This document shows positions 31,153-32,500 of a DNA stretch of 32,500 bases, one piece after another (position 1 is the first letter of the stretch; each line of letters begins with the position of its first letter). Source of the stretch: Balneolaceae bacterium (GTDB lineage Bacteria; Bacteroidota; Rhodothermia; Balneolales; Balneolaceae); assembly GCA_007123985.1 (NCBI GenBank), contig SLGA01000085.1, positions 1-32,500 on the forward strand. Reading direction: 5' to 3'. A program made the position numbers and the translations under genes. Below the pieces are notes generated by a model. That model had not been told where the DNA came from, did no database searches, and worked only from the letters and a program-made list of their open reading frames with translations.

Positions 31153-32343
31153 ATGAAAAAACACATTTCTACAGCCAAAAGTTTTTATGCAGCCTTATTC
31201 ATAGCAACAGGCTCACTATTCCTGATTTTTTCTACAACCCCTGAAGAACCAATTCGAATTGGAGCAACGATGTCGCAATCCGGCTCTTTGGCTACACAGG
31301 GAATAGCAGCAAAAAACGGCTATCTGTTGTGTGAGGAGCATATCAACCAAAATGGAGGGTTGCTTGGACGTACGATTGAATTTTTAATATATAATGATGA
31401 ATCCGACAGTGAAAAAGCCATCAGCCTGTATGAAAAACTGATTACAGAAGATGAAGTGGATGCCATTATAGGCCCCTACGGATCAACCCTCACTGAAGCG
31501 GTTGCACCGGTAACAGAATACCACAGAATGGTTCACATCTCTCCCCTTGCGGCAACTTCATCTATCTGGGAACAAGGACGTGAATACCTGTTTATGGTGT
31601 TGCCACCTGCCGAACTGTTTTTAGCCGGGTTGATTGATATGGCCGATCATAATGGACTAACTTCTGTCGCGATAATTCAGGAAAATGCCCTGTTTCCAAG
31701 AGCAGCAGGGTCGGGCGCGGCAGAACTGGCAAGAGAGCGGGGTATGAATGTAGAGCTTAAAACTACCTACGATTCCGGCCGGGAAGATTTTTCCGCTATT
31801 CTTGAAACGATTAAAAACAGAGAAATTGAAGTGGTTGGAATGGCCGCATCTTCGTTAAATGACTTTATTACCGTTGTTAGGCAGATGAAAGAGCTGGATG
31901 TTAATGTGAAAATGTTTGGCACTTCCGGAGCTGTGATTCAGTTTCAAGAGGAGCTTGGGGGTCTTGCAGAATACACTTACGGGCTTTCAGCCTGGGAACC
32001 AAGCTTGCAAAATCCAGGAATTCCTGAATTTACAGAGGCCTACCAATCACGATTTGGTATTGATCCCAGCTTTCATGCAGCAGGAGCTTACGGTAGCTGT
32101 ATGCTCTATACTGAAGCGATCGAAAAAGCAGGTACACTTGATTCTGACACCGTACGTGATGTTCTGCTCAATCTGGAAACAGAAACCATTTTTGGTGAAT
32201 ATGCTGTTGATGAAAGAGGGTATCAAATTGCCAATAAAGGCCTTTTTATACAGTGGCAGGAAGGAGAAAAAGTTATTGTCTGGCCGGATGATGTAGCCAC
32301 ACATCAGCCCAGATACCCGACGCCAAATTGGAACAACAGGTAG
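31153..32343 (+). CDS. Branched-chain amino-acid-type ABC substrate-binding protein
   Basis: 396 residues, a LivJ-like periplasmic binding protein (Peripla_BP_6 type): IRIGATMSQSGSLATQGIAAKNGYLL, NQNGGLLGR, IIGPYGSTLTEAVAPV and SPLAATSS are typical. The N-terminus has a hydrophobic segment (about 11-27) without a lipobox cysteine, so it is either cleaved and periplasmic or anchored by its signal. No permease or ATPase genes of the system are adjacent, so it may be an orphan receptor. The following bases (32344-32500) hold an inverted repeat and possible promoter. Confidence 0.87.
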   Translation: MKKHISTAKSFYAALFIATGSLFLIFSTTPEEPIRIGATMSQSGSLATQGIAAKNGYLLCEEHINQNGGLLGRTIEFLIYNDESDSEKAISLYEKLITEDEVDAIIGPYGSTLTEAVAPVTEYHRMVHISPLAATSSIWEQGREYLFMVLPPAELFLAGLIDMADHNGLTSVAIIQENALFPRAAGSGAAELARERGMNVELKTTYDSGREDFSAILETIKNREIEVVGMAASSLNDFITVVRQMKELDVNVKMFGTSGAVIQFQEELGGLAEYTYGLSAWEPSLQNPGIPEFTEAYQSRFGIDPSFHAAGAYGSCMLYTEAIEKAGTLDSDTVRDVLLNLETETIFGEYAVDERGYQIANKGLFIQWQEGEKVIVWPDDVATHQPRYPTPNWNNR

Positions 32344-32445
32344 GAAGTCTGCTATAAAAATGTGATGAAGAAAAGTAAACGATTACTCCTTTTTTGAGGT
32401 GCTCAAGTAACAAAAACAGCTATTTACAAGCAGTTGTAAAAAATT

Positions 32446-32479
32446 AATATATTAAGATATTTTAATCTTAATATATTTG
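32446..32479. promoter_or_regulatory. AT-rich palindrome overlapping a TAnnTTTG promoter box
   Basis: Perfect 13-bp arms aatatattaagat (32446-32458) and atcttaatatatt (32465-32477) around a 6-nt loop. TATATTTG (32472-32479), an exact Bacteroidota -7 box, overlaps the right arm. It could be an operator for a gene starting just beyond the window or a weak terminator for the binding-protein gene. Confidence 0.45.
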
Positions 32480-32500
32480 TAATTTGAGTGCTAAACTTCA

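Overview
The window most resembles a chromosome segment from the Bacteroidota/Rhodothermota/Balneolota side of the tree, probably a Balneolales-type marine bacterium (moderate confidence). The evidence is indirect: GLUG-repeat surface protein, DUF5777 barrel, YceI, Usp-fused APC permease, promoters of the TTG...TAnnTTTG type, few clear Shine-Dalgarno sites, and an S16 protein with a very long charged tail. No phage, IS transposase, CRISPR array or plasmid gene was found; the only mobile-looking DNA is a GIY-YIG/tRNA-Asp patch at 1.9-2.6 kb.

Layout. 1-1818: 3' part of a large repetitive surface protein. 1.9-2.65 kb: tRNA-Asp locus on the minus strand with one intact tRNA, two tRNA-Asp pseudogenes interrupted by palindromes, and a GIY-YIG endonuclease gene whose stop codon lies in a tRNA D-loop remnant. 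2.7-6.2 kb: glutathione peroxidase, a barrel protein, a small unknown protein, an MBL-fold hydrolase and mannose-1-phosphate guanylyltransferase. 6.3-10.3 kb, minus strand: phoB-phoR two-component system, ruvA, ruvC, fabI. 10.4-18.2 kb: an envelope/redox neighbourhood (DUF5777 barrel, YceI, Rieske protein, divergent ECF sigma plus RskA-type anti-sigma, a His-rich membrane protein, an SH3-like/barrel protein, a triplicated CHRD-like lipoprotein, a cupredoxin lipoprotein). 18.4-22.4 kb: the conserved ffh-rpsP-rimM-trmD-rplS cluster ending in a strong terminator. 22.7-24.6 kb: adk facing a phosphoglycerate-mutase-like enzyme and dtd. 24.6-25.05 kb: an AT-rich gene-free stretch packed with DnaA boxes, a replication-origin candidate. 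25.06-32.3 kb, all plus strand: purM, DUF2914 and SIMPL proteins, an AtuA-like small protein next to an APC-Usp permease, a small membrane protein and a branched-chain-amino-acid-type substrate-binding protein.

How the parts may work together. Most of the window is housekeeping (translation, protein targeting, recombination, lipid and purine synthesis). The accessory content lies in three places: the tRNA-Asp/GIY-YIG patch, the ECF sigma/Rieske/YceI/DUF5777/CHRD/cupredoxin block, which looks like a periplasmic redox or metal-handling module, and the DnaA-box cluster. These are the stretches most worth a second look.
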